NCBI GenBank assembly: GCA_945885485.1
Contig: CAMCYT010000141.1
Coordinates: 1 to 6,597, forward strand
Reading direction: 5' to 3'
DNA from: Prosthecobacter debontii
Lineage (GTDB): Bacteria > Verrucomicrobiota > Verrucomicrobiia > Verrucomicrobiales > Akkermansiaceae
Length of the DNA stretch: 6,597 bases
The translations under genes and the position numbers were made by a program. Shown piece by piece: positions 4,831 through 6,597 of the stretch. The notes under the pieces were generated by a model. That model ran no database searches. It was given only the letters and a program-made list of their open reading frames with translations, and was not told where the DNA came from. How positions within the stretch are numbered: the first letter of the stretch is position 1; every line of letters begins with the position of its first letter.

Positions 4831-6597
4831 ATGAAATCCCGCGACATTCGTTTTCTTAAAATTCTGTCCATACGAGGACCAAATATCTGGACATATCGTC
4901 CCGTGTTGGAAGCGTGGGTGGATATTGGTGAGTTGGAAGATTATCCGTCTAACACACTACCTGGATTTGTGGATAGGCTATGTGAATGGTTACCAACTTT
5001 ATCCGAGCACCGATGCAGTTATGGTGAAGAGGGAGGTTTTGTGCGGCGTTTGCAGGAAGGGACTTGGCCGGGGCATATTCTTGAGCATGTGACATTGGAG
5101 CTCCAGAATATTGCTGGCACACCTGGTGGATTTGGACGAGCCCGCGAGACAGGTGTTAGAGGGGTTTATAAAGTGGTGGTTCAGGCATGGCATGAGGAAA
5201 TCACCCGTGCTTGCCTCGATGCTGCGCGGGAGTTGGTGATGGCGGCCATTGAGGATACGCCCTATGATATTCAGATGACTCATGCCCGTCTACACGAGAT
5301 AGCGCTTCGATATCTGTTAGGCTCTAATACGGCTTGTATTGTGGATGCAGCAATGGCCAAGGATCGCGGTATACCAGCCATTCGATTGTCCAGTGATAAT
5401 CTTGTCCAGCTTGGTTACGGCTCGCGCCAGCGGCGGATCTGGGCGGCTCAAAGCGACCGTACGGGGGCGATCGCCCAAGGTATTGCTCGCGATCCTGAGT
5501 TGAGTTCGCGTCTCTTGGAATCTTGTGGTTTGCCAGTGTTAGATCCAGACGACGTTTCCACGGAGCCGGACGAGCGACACCGCTATCGCATGCTTGTGGT
5601 TGGCGGAAATCTAGTTGCTGCGGCGCGGATGGATAAGGAAGACAATAGCGTTTCGGTCGATGTTACCGAAAAAGTTCATCCAGCTACAGCGTCTGCAGCT
5701 TGTTTGGCCGCGCGGGTGATCGGTCTTGATATTGCGGGTGTGGATTTGTTGGTAGATGATATCGCTCAATCACTAGCTACTCAAAATGGAGTTATTACTG
5801 GTGTGTTTGAAGCTCCCTGCTTGATCGCTCACCAGCAACAGGCGTCAGGTGAGGCTCGCCCAGTGGGTCGCGCGATTGTCGATCATTTGTTCCCAAATGG
5901 TGAAACTGGACGGATTCCAGTGGTGGGGATTACAGGAAATGGCGGGGTTACTGAGGTTGCACATTGGGTGGCAGAGTTTTTACGTCTCGGCGGAAAATTC
6001 ACAGGCCTTGCCTGCGGTGATGGTTTATTTCTCGATCGACGTAGGGTCGAAAAAGGGGATTGCGGAAATTGGCGCTGTGGCAGGCAGATCTTGATGAATC
6101 GTTCGGTGGATGCGGCTGTGATCGAAAACTCCGCGGAAGTGATTCTTGGACAAGGATTAGCCTATGACCGATGCCAGGTCGCTGTGGTCACTGGGATTGA
6201 TCCTGAGCATTATTACAGCGACTATTGCATCGAGACATCTGAGGAGGTTTTTAAGGTATTTCGTAGTCAAGTGGATGTGGTGCTGCCGAGTGGAGTCGCG
6301 GTGCTGAATGCAGCCGATCCTATGGTAGTGGAAATGGCACCGTTGTGTGATGGGGAAGTGATTTTCTTTGCTGCTGATAAAGATCTTCCAGTGCTGCTAG
6401 AGCATTGCGCAAGGGGAGGAAGAGTCGTTTATGTTTGTGGTGACGATTTAGTTCTCGGCACTGGGATTGAAGAAGTCGTTTTACTGCCGTTGGCACGTAT
6501 CCCGTTTCTAGGCCTTGATCCTTCTGCTGAACAGTTCAAGACCGTCTTGGCGGCAGTGGCAGCTGCATGGGCACTCGGAACCGCCCTCCATGTCATG
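4831..6597 (+). CDS. Cyanophycin synthetase-like protein with degenerate active sites, partial (3' end beyond window)
   Basis: An open frame of 589 codons begins at ATG 4831, the first start after an in-frame TAG at 4810, and runs off the right edge. Residues 1-145 match the CphA N-terminal domain: ILSIRGPNIW, EHRCSYGEEGGF (59-70), EGTWPGHILEHVTLELQ (76-92) and FGRARETG (101-108). The linker GYGSRQRRIWAAQSDRT (195-211) is also CphA-like. The ATP-grasp part (about 212-355) is far shorter than usual. It keeps YRMLVVGGNLVAAA (252-265), DVTEKVHP and GLDIAGVDLLVDDI, but lacks the KP-x-x-G-x-x-G-x-G-V block and the N-A-N-L-S-T-G-G block. The usual E-V-N-x-x-P-G is replaced by FEAPCL. The Mur-ligase-like part (from 361) keeps GRIPVVGITG, DGLFLDRRRVEKGDC and YDRCQVAVVTGI, but its P-loop reads TGNGGVTEV (368-376) with Val in place of the Lys. 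Active CphA joins Asp and Arg into cyanophycin with ATP. This one probably cannot, and is best read as a CphA'-type non-catalytic paralogue. Confidence 0.9.
   Translation, partial: MKSRDIRFLKILSIRGPNIWTYRPVLEAWVDIGELEDYPSNTLPGFVDRLCEWLPTLSEHRCSYGEEGGFVRRLQEGTWPGHILEHVTLELQNIAGTPGGFGRARETGVRGVYKVVVQAWHEEITRACLDAARELVMAAIEDTPYDIQMTHARLHEIALRYLLGSNTACIVDAAMAKDRGIPAIRLSSDNLVQLGYGSRQRRIWAAQSDRTGAIAQGIARDPELSSRLLESCGLPVLDPDDVSTEPDERHRYRMLVVGGNLVAAARMDKEDNSVSVDVTEKVHPATASAACLAARVIGLDIAGVDLLVDDIAQSLATQNGVITGVFEAPCLIAHQQQASGEARPVGRAIVDHLFPNGETGRIPVVGITGNGGVTEVAHWVAEFLRLGGKFTGLACGDGLFLDRRRVEKGDCGNWRCGRQILMNRSVDAAVIENSAEVILGQGLAYDRCQVAVVTGIDPEHYYSDYCIETSEEVFKVFRSQVDVVLPSGVAVLNAADPMVVEMAPLCDGEVIFFAADKDLPVLLEHCARGGRVVYVCGDDLVLGTGIEEVVLLPLARIPFLGLDPSAEQFKTVLAAVAAAWALGTALHVM

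Noticed and set aside
5849..6094. An 81-codon plus-strand frame inside the CphA-like gene, considered as a sign of a frameshift restoring the P-loop
   Set aside because: Its translation across the P-loop region has no G-K-T motif, and the main frame continues with CphA-like residues on both sides, so no frameshift is needed.

Overview
The window looks like a piece of a bacterial chromosome of moderate GC content. Its centre is a divergent, cyanophycin-related locus. Short GC-rich intergenic repeats and start codons without convincing Shine-Dalgarno sequences are reminiscent of Verrucomicrobiota (Luteolibacter/Akkermansiaceae-like). That placement is a low-confidence inference from style, not from a marker gene.

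Layout: positions 1-1478 hold three small minus-strand genes for membrane proteins: a 64-aa two-helix protein, a 160-aa three-helix protein with a soluble tail, and a 121-aa SdpI-family protein. They are separated by intergenic DNA carrying two families of inverted repeats. Positions 1479-1831 contain no supportable gene but hold four unrelated short repeats or palindromes in about 180 bases. Positions 1832-4618 are a tight minus-strand pair with a 6-base gap: an ABC exporter-type half transporter with an unusual N-terminal extension and zinc ribbon, followed by a DUF1854 protein. A 212-base intergenic region separates this pair from a plus-strand cyanophycin synthetase (CphA) homologue that starts at 4831 and runs off the right edge.

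The most interesting feature is that CphA homologue. Its N-terminal domain is well preserved. The ATP-grasp domain has lost two large internal blocks, including the ATP-binding lysine region and the glycine-rich block. The Mur-ligase-like domain has lost its P-loop lysine (G-N-G-G-V-T in place of G-T-N-G-K-T). The frame is nevertheless open for 589 codons with no stop or frameshift, so it looks like a maintained non-catalytic paralogue (CphA'-like) rather than decay. ABC transporters of this type and DUF1854 proteins are known to me as neighbours of cyanophycin synthetase genes, but their role is not established. The simplest model is a cyanophycin (multi-L-arginyl-poly-L-aspartate) locus in which an active CphA lies just beyond the right edge and the pseudo-synthetase, transporter and DUF1854 protein are accessory parts.
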